A stretch of DNA of 64,000 bases from Brevibacillus massiliensis (GTDB taxonomy: Bacteria > Bacillota > Bacilli > Brevibacillales > Brevibacillaceae): assembly GCF_000311785.1 (NCBI RefSeq), contig NZ_HE978537.1:123788-187787 (forward strand), given 5' to 3'. The notes under the pieces were generated by a model that did no database searches, was not told where the DNA came from, and worked only from the letters and a program-made list of their open reading frames with translations. Made by a program: the position numbers and the translations under genes. How positions within the stretch are numbered: the stretch's first letter is position 1; the number at the start of each line of letters is the position of its first letter. Of this stretch, positions 9,458-17,901 are shown in pieces.

Positions 9458-9485
9458 AAAGAAAAAAGCAGCATTCCTGCTGCTT
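9458..9485 (-). terminator. Rho-independent terminator of csoR
   Basis: On the minus strand an 8-base stem AAGCAGCA/TGCTGCTT with a four-base loop is followed by a T-rich run (TTTTTTC). It lies 18 bases after the csoR stop. Confidence 0.85.
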
Positions 9486-9502
9486 CCCCCTCTATATGAT
9501 CG

Positions 9503-9853
9503 TTATCTGATCAATTTATTCATCGTTGTCATCAGTTCTGTCAACACGTCCGTATCGCCTTCCTGGATCCGCTCGATGACGCAGCTTTTCAAATGATGCT
9601 CCAGCAAGAGCTTCCCAACGCCGTTTAAGGCTGATTGAACGGAGGCGATTTGATTCAATACGTCGTCACAATAGGTGTCCTTTTCAATGAGTCCTTTGAT
9701 GCCGCGCACCTGGCCTTCAATTCGATTCAAGCGGTTGATCAAACTGTTTTTCACTTTATCCGAATGATGGCTCTTCCGGACGGGCTCTTCGTTTGAGCAG
9801 CAGCCCGCTTCCTGATCCATCGCTTGATCCGGCATCTCCATTTCTACGCTCAT
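9503..9853 (-). CDS. csoR: Copper-sensing transcriptional repressor CsoR
   Basis: 116 residues. CsoR is a four-helix DNA-binding repressor released by Cu(I). The core NSLINRLNRIEGQVRGIKGLI is the family signature, and the Cu(I) ligand set Cys-x-His-x-Cys is present as YCDD at about residue 62 and HHLKSC at about 86-91. The N-terminus carries an extra 30 residues with Met/Glu/Asp and a CC pair and HH, longer than B. subtilis CsoR and possibly metal-binding. An AGGAGG site precedes the ATG. Its own promoter contains a G-tract operator, implying autoregulation. copZ lies far away at 52.5 kb; no copA is in the window. Confidence 0.92.
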   Translation of the reverse strand: MSVEMEMPDQAMDQEAGCCSNEEPVRKSHHSDKVKNSLINRLNRIEGQVRGIKGLIEKDTYCDDVLNQIASVQSALNGVGKLLLEHHLKSCVIERIQEGDTDVLTELMTTMNKLIR

Positions 9854-9875
9854 GCGGCTCGCCTCCTTTTCTTTT

Positions 9876-9905
9876 ATTATACGATACTCCCACCCCCTAT
9901 TTCAA
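9876..9905 (-). promoter_or_regulatory. csoR promoter with CsoR-type operator in the spacer
   Basis: Minus strand: -35 TTGAAA (9905-9900) and -10 TATAAT (9881-9876), 18-base spacer. The spacer contains ATAGGGGGTGGGAGTAT, a G-rich pseudopalindrome flanked by ATA/TAT like known CsoR boxes. Placement between the hexamers suits direct repression. Confidence 0.7.
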
Positions 9906-9926
9906 TTCTGTCCCCTGACGTCTGGC

Positions 9927-10166
9927 TTACCTGTCCCTGAGAAGTCCCGCGTCTGGAGCGATTTCTTTCGTTTTCGAGACAAGCTCACGAAGCATGTGTA
10001 CTCCTTCCCTTGTTTTGTCTTCGTCGGAAGAGATCAGCGTCACGATCTGATCGATTCTTTTCTTGTCTTCTTGCGGTTTGACTGGAAATCCATCTGCCGT
10101 CGCTACTGCCTTTTTCTCATTGATACAGGATTCCTCATTCCTGGCAAACAAGACTTGATTCAACAT
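9927..10166 (-). CDS. Hypothetical short protein
   Basis: 79 residues from ATG 10166. The C-terminal 55 residues are charged and helix-forming (KKRIDQIVTLISSDEDKTRE, then MLRELVSKTKEIAPDAG) and look like real protein, but I recognise no family. The start is uncertain; codons upstream of about residue 20 overlap, in another frame, the DUF5063 remnant and may be noncoding. It could be the 3' piece of a larger decayed gene. It precedes csoR on the same strand. Confidence 0.35.
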   Translation of the reverse strand: MLNQVLFARNEESCINEKKAVATADGFPVKPQEDKKRIDQIVTLISSDEDKTREGVHMLRELVSKTKEIAPDAGLLRDR

Positions 10167-10341
10167 GGTTCGAAGACAGCACCCACTTCCATCCCTGCCT
10201 GTTTTGCAATACGGAATGCAAAGCGCGCAGGGCGTCCACCGCGTGACTGCCCCAGTGGGCGTAGAAATGGAAACGCCAGTGCCATACAGCCTCTGCCTTT
10301 TCATCCCAATAACACTCGTATTGACCAACCGTCCAAGAGGA
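10135..10341 (-). pseudogene. C-terminal remnant of a DUF5063 protein
   Basis: Immediately after the TGA of the ATPase gene, in the same frame, 68 codons read SSWTVGQYECYWDEKAEA, then VWHWRFHFYAHWGSHAVDALRALH, ending at a TGA. The W-x-F-x-x-HWG-x-H-x-DALRALH pattern is the C-terminal signature of DUF5063 proteins. No start codon or ribosome site is available and the N-terminal two-thirds of the family are absent, so this is a leftover joined to the ATPase by deletion. Family name is from memory of the motif. Confidence 0.55.
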
Positions 10342-11082
10342 TCAGTTCTCTTCATCGCGAAACAAATCCGCTAAAAACTTCTCCGTCCTGTTCAAAAATC
10401 CTTTGGTTATCTGGTAATGCTCCGTGTCTTCGTACCTAACGCTTTCAATGCCGTCGGAATCAAAACTGAAAATCTTTGCGTCTGGATAACCCAGAAGAAT
10501 GGGCGAGTGGGTCGCGATGATGAATTGGGCATTCCCGCCGTTCACCAGTTGATGAATCAACCGCAAAAAGGCGAGCTGACGTGCAGGTGACAGCGCCGCC
10601 TCCGGTTCGTCCAACAGGTAGATCCCCTTGCCGCCAAATCGGTTTAAAAACAGCGATAAAAAGGACTCTCCATGGGACTGCTCGTGCAACGACCTTCCGC
10701 CGTACCCCCGATAGTTGAAAGAGGGGTCATCCTTGGCAAGCCGGTCGAGATAAGTGGCAAAATGATAAAAGCTTTCAGCCCGTAAAAAGAACCCCTGCGT
10801 GATTTTTGGCAGCCAAGAAAGGCGAATGTATTCTCCCAATGCGGCTTGCGAAGAATCCACGTTGTAGTAGTTGTTTTTTCCGCCGCCTGCTGTATGAAAT
10901 CCGCATTGATAGGCAATCGCCTCCAGTAATGTAGACTTTCCAGAGCCGTTTTCCCCTACAAAAAAGGTTACTCCATTCACGAAATCCAATGTATCCAAAC
11001 CTCTTATGGCCGGAATGGAAAACGGATAGGTTTCTTCATCTGTGATTTTATCTTTCAGAAGAGTCACGCTTCGCAAAAACAA
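10342..11082 (-). CDS. AAA family ATPase (ABC-like, RecF/SMC-type fold)
   Basis: 246 residues from TTG 11082. Walker A GENGSGKST lies early, the signature-like LHEQSHGES follows, Walker B is GIYLLDEPEAALS, and the H-loop is ATHSP. Single-domain ATPases of this kind are common in Firmicutes and poorly characterised; several act in defence or stress. The longest frame starts 27 codons upstream, but those residues are not conserved in type and a GGGAGG site is 9 bases before TTG 11082, followed by LFLRSVTLLKD, the usual opening. It stands alone; its former downstream neighbour is the DUF5063 remnant. Confidence 0.8.
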   Translation of the reverse strand: MFLRSVTLLKDKITDEETYPFSIPAIRGLDTLDFVNGVTFFVGENGSGKSTLLEAIAYQCGFHTAGGGKNNYYNVDSSQAALGEYIRLSWLPKITQGFFLRAESFYHFATYLDRLAKDDPSFNYRGYGGRSLHEQSHGESFLSLFLNRFGGKGIYLLDEPEAALSPARQLAFLRLIHQLVNGGNAQFIIATHSPILLGYPDAKIFSFDSDGIESVRYEDTEHYQITKGFLNRTEKFLADLFRDEEN

Positions 11083-11192
11083 ATGAGCCACCCTCCCATC
11101 GAAAAACCTGTTTGACTCTCGTCTACGCACTCCATCATACCAGGCAGAAAAACGAAGGGGCAACTGCCTTCACAGCTGCCTCTTCCTCTGAG

Positions 11193-13997
11193 CTATTTTT
11201 GTTTGCGCTTCTTCGCTTCCAACAGGCGGTTGAACGCCTCCGCGCTTCTTTCGGTGGACACAGTCTGTTTTGTCTCCTGCCTGCCGGGCTGCTCATCCTT
11301 TTGTGCTTGCAATCGGTTGGCGTTCCCCCCGCTGTTCACGGAAGCTGCGGAAGACAGTTTGCCGTTTTCCCCGGGAGACAGAGGCGGGGCTGAGACCGGA
11401 GCGGAGACCGCACTCCCGGCTTTCTCCACCCGCAGGAAGCGAAACGTCCTTTGCCACCACTGCTCGGGGAGCTGCAAACGCCGGGCGGCAACATCAAGCG
11501 GCCAGAGGATGGCCGAGAGTACCAGCAGCAGTTCGGCAATCGGTTGACGGTCCCACTTTTTCGGAAGTTTTCCGCTGAAGACGGCTGCCGGATCGGTAAT
11601 CAGCGACCCGTCTGCAGCCCGGACAAGCTCTTGCAGCCGCTCCTCGCCATCCTGCCTGATTCCGTATTCGGGGGAAAACGGAATCGCTAGTCCGGCCGTC
11701 TGGCTGGAGGCGATCTTCCCGCCTTGCTTCTTCATCACTTGGAGCAGATAGGTTCCCGGATCGGCGGCTGCAAACTCTCCCTGCAGCTTGCCGGGTGCGA
11801 TCGGCTTTAACGGAACCTTCTCCCGCTCCAGCTTGTGATTCACGACGACCGCGTCCATCTCCTGCGGCATTTCATCCCCTTGCGGGAGGGTAACGGTGAC
11901 AATGCCGCGAGACCCTTCCTGCCTCGTCTCGGTTCGCCATTCCCCACTTGCGATCTGCGGAAACGTCCAGCCTACGATGTCGTTCCACAGCGGGCTGCTG
12001 CCTGCCCAGGTAATCCAGTCAGGCGCCCATTTTCCCTCCAGATCGCTCGTCCAGGCCACCGTGCGCCCCAGCCCGTACTGCCACCTGGCCAGGATCGGAT
12101 CGGAATCGGCGCTGACCAACACCTGATCGGCCGTCTGCTTGACCGTCGTCGCTACATAGGCGTGGATCGGCGGAACTCCCGACCGCAGCACCTGCCAGTC
12201 GCGGCCGCCGGCAAGCGCGGGAAACTGCGGCTTTTCCACGATGAACGTCTTGCTGGCCAGCGCAGTCTCTTTGCTGAAGATCTGCGGTATCGTGGAAGGG
12301 TCATTGGCGAAGTAAAACCGCCCCTTGCCCATCGTGGCGATGTCTTCGAGCAGATAGGTGTCAGCGTCGTCGCCAACTGCCACGGTAGACACCGTGATTC
12401 CATCTTTGGCCATTCGCCCCAGCAGGCCTTCGTAGTCGTCATCCCGGCCGGATTGGCCGTCTGTCAGCAGGATCACGTGCTTTCGCTGCGTCGGCAGGGC
12501 TTTCACCTGCTCATAAGCGGTCTCGAGTGCCGGGAAGATGTCGGTCCCGCCGTCTGCGTAGATTTTGCCGATTTGCTCCTGAATCTTTGGCAGATCGATT
12601 ACTGGTTCAGGCTGAAGCACCACCCACGGCTCGCCGTCAAAGGCGACGACGCCGATCTGATCCTTCTCATTCAACATCTCTGTCGAGCGGATGGCGGCTT
12701 CCTTGGCCAATTCCATTTTGTTGTAACCACCCATCCCGGCATCCATGCTGCCTGATTTGTCAATCACGAGGACCAGGCCCAGCGAGGGCAGTTTTTCTTT
12801 GCCCCGCAGGTCCATGTAGACAGGCAGCGCCTCCTCGACCGGCGTCTTGAACCAGCTGCCGAGACCGAAGCTGTCCGCCCCTCCCGTCATGACCAGGCCG
12901 ATGCCCAAATCTGACACAGCCGTGCGAAGCCGGACCATGTCCTGTTCCTTTACCTGGGGCGCGGCTACATCAGCCAGGACGATCGAAGCGTACGCTTTAT
13001 ACCCGTCCAATTCCTGCGGCAGCAGCGCCGGCTCCTTGACATCGACACGCATGCCGCCCGCTTCCAGCGCGCTCGCCAGGTTTTTGGCCGCACCGGGATG
13101 GCCTTCGATCACCAGTACCCGGGCAGCCCCGGCAACCTGGGTGAAAGCGTACGCCTGGTTGTTGGCCGAAACCGTATCGCTCTCCGGAAGGATCTCCGCC
13201 CGGTAGCGCTGAAAGCCTTCGCTCCCTGCCCGCTGGGAAAACAGGAAGTGGTTTTGCCCTTTTTCAATCGCTACCTGCTGAACGCCGATTTGCTGATTTC
13301 CCGCGTACAGGCGGAGCAGCGCCCGTGTGGCCACTGTACTCTCGATGTCCACTTTGATCTGGAATTCTTCCCCCAGGTAGAGCTGGTCGGGAATGCGGAC
13401 AGCCGACAGCACGACCTCGTCGCCGGGCGGCTGCTGCAAAGAGACGGCTTCAAAGGCAATCCCCCGCGATTTGGCCAGCGCAAGCTCTGCCGCTGCGTCG
13501 CCATGAGTGGCGAGCCCGTCAGAGAGCAGGACGATTTTGCCCCGAGCGCTGCTCGGGATCATCCCCGCTGCCAGCCGGATTCCTTCCGCCAGGTTGGTCG
13601 CATGTGCCCCTACTTCCACACCGAGTGACGTCAATTCGCTTCTCGTCGTCAGCGGCTGCTCCACTCCAGCCGTCTGCCCCACGGCGACAATGCCGTACTG
13701 GTCTACCGCTTGTTTGTGTGCGACTGCTTCGCGCAAAAAAGGAACCAGCCTGCTGTCGTCCCTCATCGAAGCGGAGCGGTCGACGACAAAGACAACGGTC
13801 TCAGCCTTGACCGGATAGAGCAGCTCTGTGCCCGCCAAAGCCAGGATCAGGCAGACAAAAACAAGCGAGCGAATTGACGCGATGAACAGCCGCCGCTGTT
13901 TTTGCATGTTCTTCTGCCCGCGCCACCACCAGATCACCGCAACTAGGGCCAAAAGCAGCAGCAGCAGGTACAGCGGCCGTAAAAAACTAATACTCAC
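11193..13997 (-). CDS. Large membrane protein with two VWA-like regions and a glutamine-amidotransferase-like domain
   Basis: 934 residues from GTG 13997, which has GGAGGG 9 bases upstream and overlaps the preceding stop by 11 bases. Two membrane helices lie near residues 5-25 and 38-58. A first VWA-like region starts VVFVVDRSASM; a second complete VWA domain near residues 390-560 has VLVIDKSGSMD and the later T/D MIDAS positions (DGGTDIFPAL, ILLTDGQSGRDDD). Between them is a GATase1-like fold (VLVIEGHPGAAKNLASAL to GLVMTGGADSFG). A helix near residue 800 returns to the membrane and the C-terminal tail is charged. Last gene of the MoxR/VWA/ABC operon. Likely MIDAS metal-binding assembly factor; client unknown. 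Confidence 0.85.
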   Translation of the reverse strand: MSISFLRPLYLLLLLLALVAVIWWWRGQKNMQKQRRLFIASIRSLVFVCLILALAGTELLYPVKAETVVFVVDRSASMRDDSRLVPFLREAVAHKQAVDQYGIVAVGQTAGVEQPLTTRSELTSLGVEVGAHATNLAEGIRLAAGMIPSSARGKIVLLSDGLATHGDAAAELALAKSRGIAFEAVSLQQPPGDEVVLSAVRIPDQLYLGEEFQIKVDIESTVATRALLRLYAGNQQIGVQQVAIEKGQNHFLFSQRAGSEGFQRYRAEILPESDTVSANNQAYAFTQVAGAARVLVIEGHPGAAKNLASALEAGGMRVDVKEPALLPQELDGYKAYASIVLADVAAPQVKEQDMVRLRTAVSDLGIGLVMTGGADSFGLGSWFKTPVEEALPVYMDLRGKEKLPSLGLVLVIDKSGSMDAGMGGYNKMELAKEAAIRSTEMLNEKDQIGVVAFDGEPWVVLQPEPVIDLPKIQEQIGKIYADGGTDIFPALETAYEQVKALPTQRKHVILLTDGQSGRDDDYEGLLGRMAKDGITVSTVAVGDDADTYLLEDIATMGKGRFYFANDPSTIPQIFSKETALASKTFIVEKPQFPALAGGRDWQVLRSGVPPIHAYVATTVKQTADQVLVSADSDPILARWQYGLGRTVAWTSDLEGKWAPDWITWAGSSPLWNDIVGWTFPQIASGEWRTETRQEGSRGIVTVTLPQGDEMPQEMDAVVVNHKLEREKVPLKPIAPGKLQGEFAAADPGTYLLQVMKKQGGKIASSQTAGLAIPFSPEYGIRQDGEERLQELVRAADGSLITDPAAVFSGKLPKKWDRQPIAELLLVLSAILWPLDVAARRLQLPEQWWQRTFRFLRVEKAGSAVSAPVSAPPLSPGENGKLSSAASVNSGGNANRLQAQKDEQPGRQETKQTVSTERSAEAFNRLLEAKKRKQK

Positions 13998-15846
13998 GTT
14001 GGTACACCCTCCATTCCGCAAAAACGATGATGAGGGCGAGAAGGACAAGCCAGAACGTCAGATCCTGGTAACTGCCGGCTGCTTGCGGCGCCTGCCCGCT
14101 TTGTTCCGCCTGGCCTTGCCCCGCTGCAACGTGCATCCTCCGCGGGGCGATCTGAGATTCCGCTTCCCTCATCTGTACCGAAAAGTACCGCGTCAACTTC
14201 CCTTCGCCCTGCTGCTCCTCCAGCCGGTAGAGCCCCAGCTGCTCCGGTACGGCGTAAACAAATGAGGTTCCCTGTACGGACAGCACCTCAGACGTGCCGT
14301 CCGGCAGCGTCAGCACTCTTTTCACAGCCCCGGGAGTGAGGGGGATTTCCAGAGGCTCTCCGGGATAACCGCTGCCGATCGGCATGGACTGCAGCGGCGA
14401 CAGCCACGTCAGTACATTTTGCATGAAAATGGGGAAGGCGGGACGCAGCACAAGATCGGATTGGTGCAGGTCAAAGGCGACGATGACCACCCTTCTGCCG
14501 TCTATCGTTCCAGCCAGCACAGCGTCGTCTTCGCCCGTGCGGATCAGTCCGCGCATCCCGGCCATCTCTCCCAATCGGGCGATGCTGTCCACGTGAACCT
14601 GGCTCCAGTCGACGTGCTGCAGCAGAGGGCACGCTTGGTCAGGAACGTCCCAGCCGCTGGCAACCTGGATCTTTCCTTTATATGGAAGCCAATTTACCGC
14701 CCGGTCGGGATTGATCAGCAGCACGTTGCCCTCGGGCAGCTTATCCGGGACTACACCGTCAAACACCCAGATGTCGGCAGGATTTGCCGCAGCTGCTTCA
14801 ACGGTGTTCAGCTGTTCCACGTCAAACCTGCCGCCGATCTTCAGCACCTCGTGCAAAAACCGGTTTCCCGCGGGAGACACGAGCGCGGCCCTGCCTTTTT
14901 CCGCGAGGTAGGGGACGCTCCACAGCTCGTTGTCTTCGGCCAGACCGTCCTGTTCGACGTCGATCACAGCGCGGTAGGCGGCGCTTGCGGGCAGGCTGTG
15001 AAAGACGGCGGTATGACTCCCGTGCGGAGCTAATTCAAACGGAGCTGCATCAAGGAGGCGCTGCTTCACATCGTAAATCGCCACTTTGCCCTTTTTCCCC
15101 TTCGCGCCGTAATTGTCGATGCGCAGCAGCCCGTCTACCCCTTCTGCCGTTTTCTGGGTGGCAAACGTCCCGACGGCGACATTTTCTGCCGCAGTACCCG
15201 CCTGGACAAAGCGGAAAGAGCTGAGGTTGCTGGCGTCCGATTCGGCGGCTGGTATCTCCTCCCCTCCGCCGTCGCCAAACCAGATGATCCCGCTGTCCGG
15301 TTCTGCAGAAGCGATCGCCTTTGCCAAAGACAAGGCAGCCCGGCTGTCAGATGTACCCGGGCGGACGGTGACCATATCGAGCGCACCCTGCAGGGCAGTC
15401 TGATCGACGCTGTCGGATAGGAGCACTTTCGGCACTTTGCCCGCTTCGATCAGGGTAATGGATTGATCGGGGCCCAGCTTTTCGATTATTTTTTTCGCTT
15501 CCTGCTTGGCCGACTCAAAGCGGGGCACCTCCCCTTCCCGGGTGAGCATGCTTCCAGATGAATCCAGCACGAGTACCGTATGCCGGGCGATGGCCCCGTC
15601 AGTCGGCCACGCCGGCTGCAGCAGTGCCAAGACGATCAGCAGCGCGGCCAGGAGCTGCAGGAACAAAAGCAGGTTTTGCCGCAGCTTCTGAAACGGGCGG
15701 CTGACCTCGAGCTCGGTGAGCATTTGCTGCCACAAAAGGATACTGGCTACCTCTCGGTTTTCATACTTCCGCTTCAGGAGGTACAGCAGCAGAATGGCAG
15801 GGATAATCAAAGCAAAGCCAAGGTAGTGCGGCGTAAGCCACTGCAC
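13987..15846 (-). CDS. BatA-type membrane VWA protein
   Basis: 619 residues from GTG 15846 after GGAGGAG. The N-terminus is the BatA/aerotolerance region: a helix (FALIIPAILLLYLLKRKYEN), then SILLWQQML and a second helix (LLLFLQLLAALLIVLALLQP). A VWA domain follows with VLVLDSSGSML near residue 90. The middle is extracytoplasmic and beta-rich with a GATase-like stretch, and a third helix near residue 595 precedes a short WRVYQREY tail. Upstream is DUF58, downstream the large VWA protein, whose start overlaps this stop. Domains of this set are partners of MoxR ATPases. Confidence 0.87.
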   Translation of the reverse strand: MQWLTPHYLGFALIIPAILLLYLLKRKYENREVASILLWQQMLTELEVSRPFQKLRQNLLLFLQLLAALLIVLALLQPAWPTDGAIARHTVLVLDSSGSMLTREGEVPRFESAKQEAKKIIEKLGPDQSITLIEAGKVPKVLLSDSVDQTALQGALDMVTVRPGTSDSRAALSLAKAIASAEPDSGIIWFGDGGGEEIPAAESDASNLSSFRFVQAGTAAENVAVGTFATQKTAEGVDGLLRIDNYGAKGKKGKVAIYDVKQRLLDAAPFELAPHGSHTAVFHSLPASAAYRAVIDVEQDGLAEDNELWSVPYLAEKGRAALVSPAGNRFLHEVLKIGGRFDVEQLNTVEAAAANPADIWVFDGVVPDKLPEGNVLLINPDRAVNWLPYKGKIQVASGWDVPDQACPLLQHVDWSQVHVDSIARLGEMAGMRGLIRTGEDDAVLAGTIDGRRVVIVAFDLHQSDLVLRPAFPIFMQNVLTWLSPLQSMPIGSGYPGEPLEIPLTPGAVKRVLTLPDGTSEVLSVQGTSFVYAVPEQLGLYRLEEQQGEGKLTRYFSVQMREAESQIAPRRMHVAAGQGQAEQSGQAPQAAGSYQDLTFWLVLLALIIVFAEWRVYQREY

Positions 15847-15862
15847 GCTTGTTCTCCTCCCT

Positions 15863-16750
15863 TCAGCGAATCAACCCGGACTGCCGGAACAGGTGAAGCA
15901 CGACCTGTTCGACCGGCAGTTCCGGTTCCACGTTAAAGTAATGCATGCCGCGCCGGTGCGCGTATGCGGCCAACTTCGCCTGAAACGCCGCTACCGCCCG
16001 GTGGTACTCAGCCAGCAGCACAGGGGTAAACGAGATCTCCCTTTGCTCTTGGGTCTCGCTGTCGATCAGTCTAAGTCCGCCTTCGTAGCCAGGGCGGCGC
16101 TCCTCACTGGTCAACAGCTGGACCAGTGCCACCTCCTGCCTGGCCGCCTGAACAAAGCCAATTCCCTGCTCGTATCCGGCCGGAAAGAGAAAATCCGACA
16201 GGACGATGGAGATGCCCGGCTTTCCCTGCACGGCATGGCCCGAACGCAGCGCTTCATTGAGATTCCCTGCGCCCATCGGTTCCAGCGAAGCCAACAATTG
16301 AAACAGCTGATGCACTCCTCCCTTGCCGTGCAAGGATAAGAGCGATGCCTGGACGCGATCCGTAAACGCGTAGACGGAGACGTAGTCCAGGTGATGCAGG
16401 GAGAGGTAGCCGAGGGCAGCCGCCAGTTGAACCGCCCGCTGAAACTTGCTCGGTTCCCCGTACGTCATCGACTTGCTGCAATCGATATAGAGGGAGATAT
16501 GCACCTCCTGCTCATCGAGGAATTTTTTGACAAACAGCTTGCCGGAGCGGGCATAGGCGTTCCAATCGAGCTGCCGCAAGTCATCTCCCGGCGCATAAAC
16601 GCGGTAATCGGCGAATTCGAGTGAACTACCCGTGTTGCGGGAACGCCGCTTGCCTGCATGCGTGCCGCGCATTGCCCGCTTGGTCGCGAGCCGCAGGCGT
16701 TCCAGACGATGCAAAAACGACGGATCCAGGATGGTTCCTTCCGCCATCAT
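15863..16750 (-). CDS. DUF58 domain protein (MoxR partner)
   Basis: 295 residues. The DUF58 signature is seen near residues 35-75: GSSLEFADYRVYAPGDDLR, then QLDWNAYARSGKLFVK. A degenerate VWA-like domain follows (SLYIDCSKSM with DCSKS in the MIDAS position; SIVLSDFLFPAG). No membrane segment is evident, so it is cytosolic. Its ATGATG start overlaps the moxR stop, indicating coupling. DUF58 proteins sit beside MoxR in most bacteria and are presumed adaptors; the exact role is not established. Confidence 0.92.
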   Translation of the reverse strand: MMAEGTILDPSFLHRLERLRLATKRAMRGTHAGKRRSRNTGSSLEFADYRVYAPGDDLRQLDWNAYARSGKLFVKKFLDEQEVHISLYIDCSKSMTYGEPSKFQRAVQLAAALGYLSLHHLDYVSVYAFTDRVQASLLSLHGKGGVHQLFQLLASLEPMGAGNLNEALRSGHAVQGKPGISIVLSDFLFPAGYEQGIGFVQAARQEVALVQLLTSEERRPGYEGGLRLIDSETQEQREISFTPVLLAEYHRAVAAFQAKLAAYAHRRGMHYFNVEPELPVEQVVLHLFRQSGLIR

Positions 16751-17730
16751 GCAGGTCTCTCCAGGGATGCCAAAACCTCGCGGATGATCTGGTCGGGATG
16801 GATGCCTAAGGCTTCTCCCTCAAAATTCAAGAAAATGCGGTGACGCAGTGCCGGCAGTGCGGCAGCGTCAATATCCTCGTAGGCGAGATTGAACCGCCCG
16901 GCCATGAAGGCGCGCACCTTGCCAGCGGCGATGATCGCCTGCACCCCGCGCGGACCCGCTCCGGCTTTGACGTACTTTTGCACCGATTCGACGGCCCCTT
17001 CCTTGGGATGGGTGGCGAGGAGCAGCCTTACTGCGTAGGACAGCACTTCCTCGGCGACGAGAATCTCCCGGGTCCACCGTTGAATGCTCTCGATCTGCGA
17101 TCCGTCAGCCACTTTCTCTACGGAATTGGCGAAGACGCCTGTCGTGCGCAAAACGATTTCGCGCAGTTCTTCCTCAGTCGGGAACGGCACGTCGATCTTC
17201 AAGAGAAACCTGTCCAACTGCGCCTCCGGCAGCGGGTATGTCCCCTCTTGCTCCAATGGATTTTGCGTCGCCAGGACGAAAAACGGCCGGGGCAGTGGAC
17301 GGGTAGCGCCGCCTGCGGACACCGTGCCTTCCTGCATCGCCTCCAGCAGCGCGCTTTGGGTTTTCGGCGTCGCGCGGTTAATTTCGTCGGCGAGCACGAC
17401 ATGGGCAAACACAGGGCCTGGTTGAAACTGAAAATGCTGCCTGCCCGCCTCATCCACCTGTAAAATGCTCGTCCCGGTAATATCAGTCGGCATCAGGTCG
17501 GGAGTAAACTGGATCCGTTGAAACGTGAGTTCAAACGCCTCGGCCAGCGTCTTGACCAGCAGGGTTTTCCCCAGTCCCGGCACCCCTTCCAGGAGGACGT
17601 GGCCGCCGGAGAAGACGGCCCACATCATCTGTTCGATCACGTCACGCTGTCCGACCATGACTTTGCCGATCTCCTGCCTGACCTGGCCGATTTGCTCCAG
17701 GTAGACCTCCAGCTGCTGTGCATTAACCAT
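16747..17730 (-). CDS. MoxR family AAA+ ATPase
   Basis: 327 residues, typical. Walker A GVPGLGKTLLV at about residues 49-59, Walker B VVLADEINRATPKTQSALLE, sensor region VLATQNPLEQEGTYPLPEAQ followed by LDRF, and a C-terminal lid with GAGPRGVQAI and RHRIFLNFEGEA. MoxR enzymes act as chaperone-like ATPases that insert metals or mature complexes with VWA partners; three candidates follow it directly. AGGAG precedes the ATG. Upstream the 130-bp inverted-repeat element separates it from the coiled-coil gene. Confidence 0.95.
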   Translation of the reverse strand: MVNAQQLEVYLEQIGQVRQEIGKVMVGQRDVIEQMMWAVFSGGHVLLEGVPGLGKTLLVKTLAEAFELTFQRIQFTPDLMPTDITGTSILQVDEAGRQHFQFQPGPVFAHVVLADEINRATPKTQSALLEAMQEGTVSAGGATRPLPRPFFVLATQNPLEQEGTYPLPEAQLDRFLLKIDVPFPTEEELREIVLRTTGVFANSVEKVADGSQIESIQRWTREILVAEEVLSYAVRLLLATHPKEGAVESVQKYVKAGAGPRGVQAIIAAGKVRAFMAGRFNLAYEDIDAAALPALRHRIFLNFEGEALGIHPDQIIREVLASLERPA

Positions 17731-17771
17731 GTTTTTTGGCTCCTATCTGTAAGATTTATCTTATTTTCGCA

Positions 17772-17901
17772 GAAGACTCCCACCTCGATAGGTGGTGAGA
17801 TGAATGCGTTTTTTTACTTTTTGGCCACTTTTCAGAACATACGTTTCCTTTCCGTGGTGAATCCCCCACCTCTAAGCGAAGCGAAGGCGGCGGGAGACTT
17901 C
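17772..17901. repeat. 130-bp element with imperfect terminal inverted repeats and end hairpins
   Basis: The left end reads GAAGACTCCCACC and the right end, reversed, GAAGTCTCCCGCC (11 of 13 identical). Each end continues into a hairpin: CACCT/AGGTG on the left and CCACCT...AGGCGG on the right. The interior is AT-rich with T-runs and has no coding capacity. The composition and subterminal hairpins recall IS200/IS605-derived nonautonomous elements, but no transposase is nearby. The right end overlaps the stop codon of the preceding gene. Confidence 0.55.

Noticed and set aside
10341-10342. TGA read-through producing an ATPase-DUF5063 fusion
   Set aside because: The family's N-terminal part is absent, the context shows no recoding signal, and a deletion explains the arrangement more simply. 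Kept as a remnant only.
9927-10355. A 142-residue frame starting at 10355
   Set aside because: Its first 60 residues overlap the DUF5063 remnant in a different frame and look noncoding; only the shorter 3' part was kept, with low confidence.
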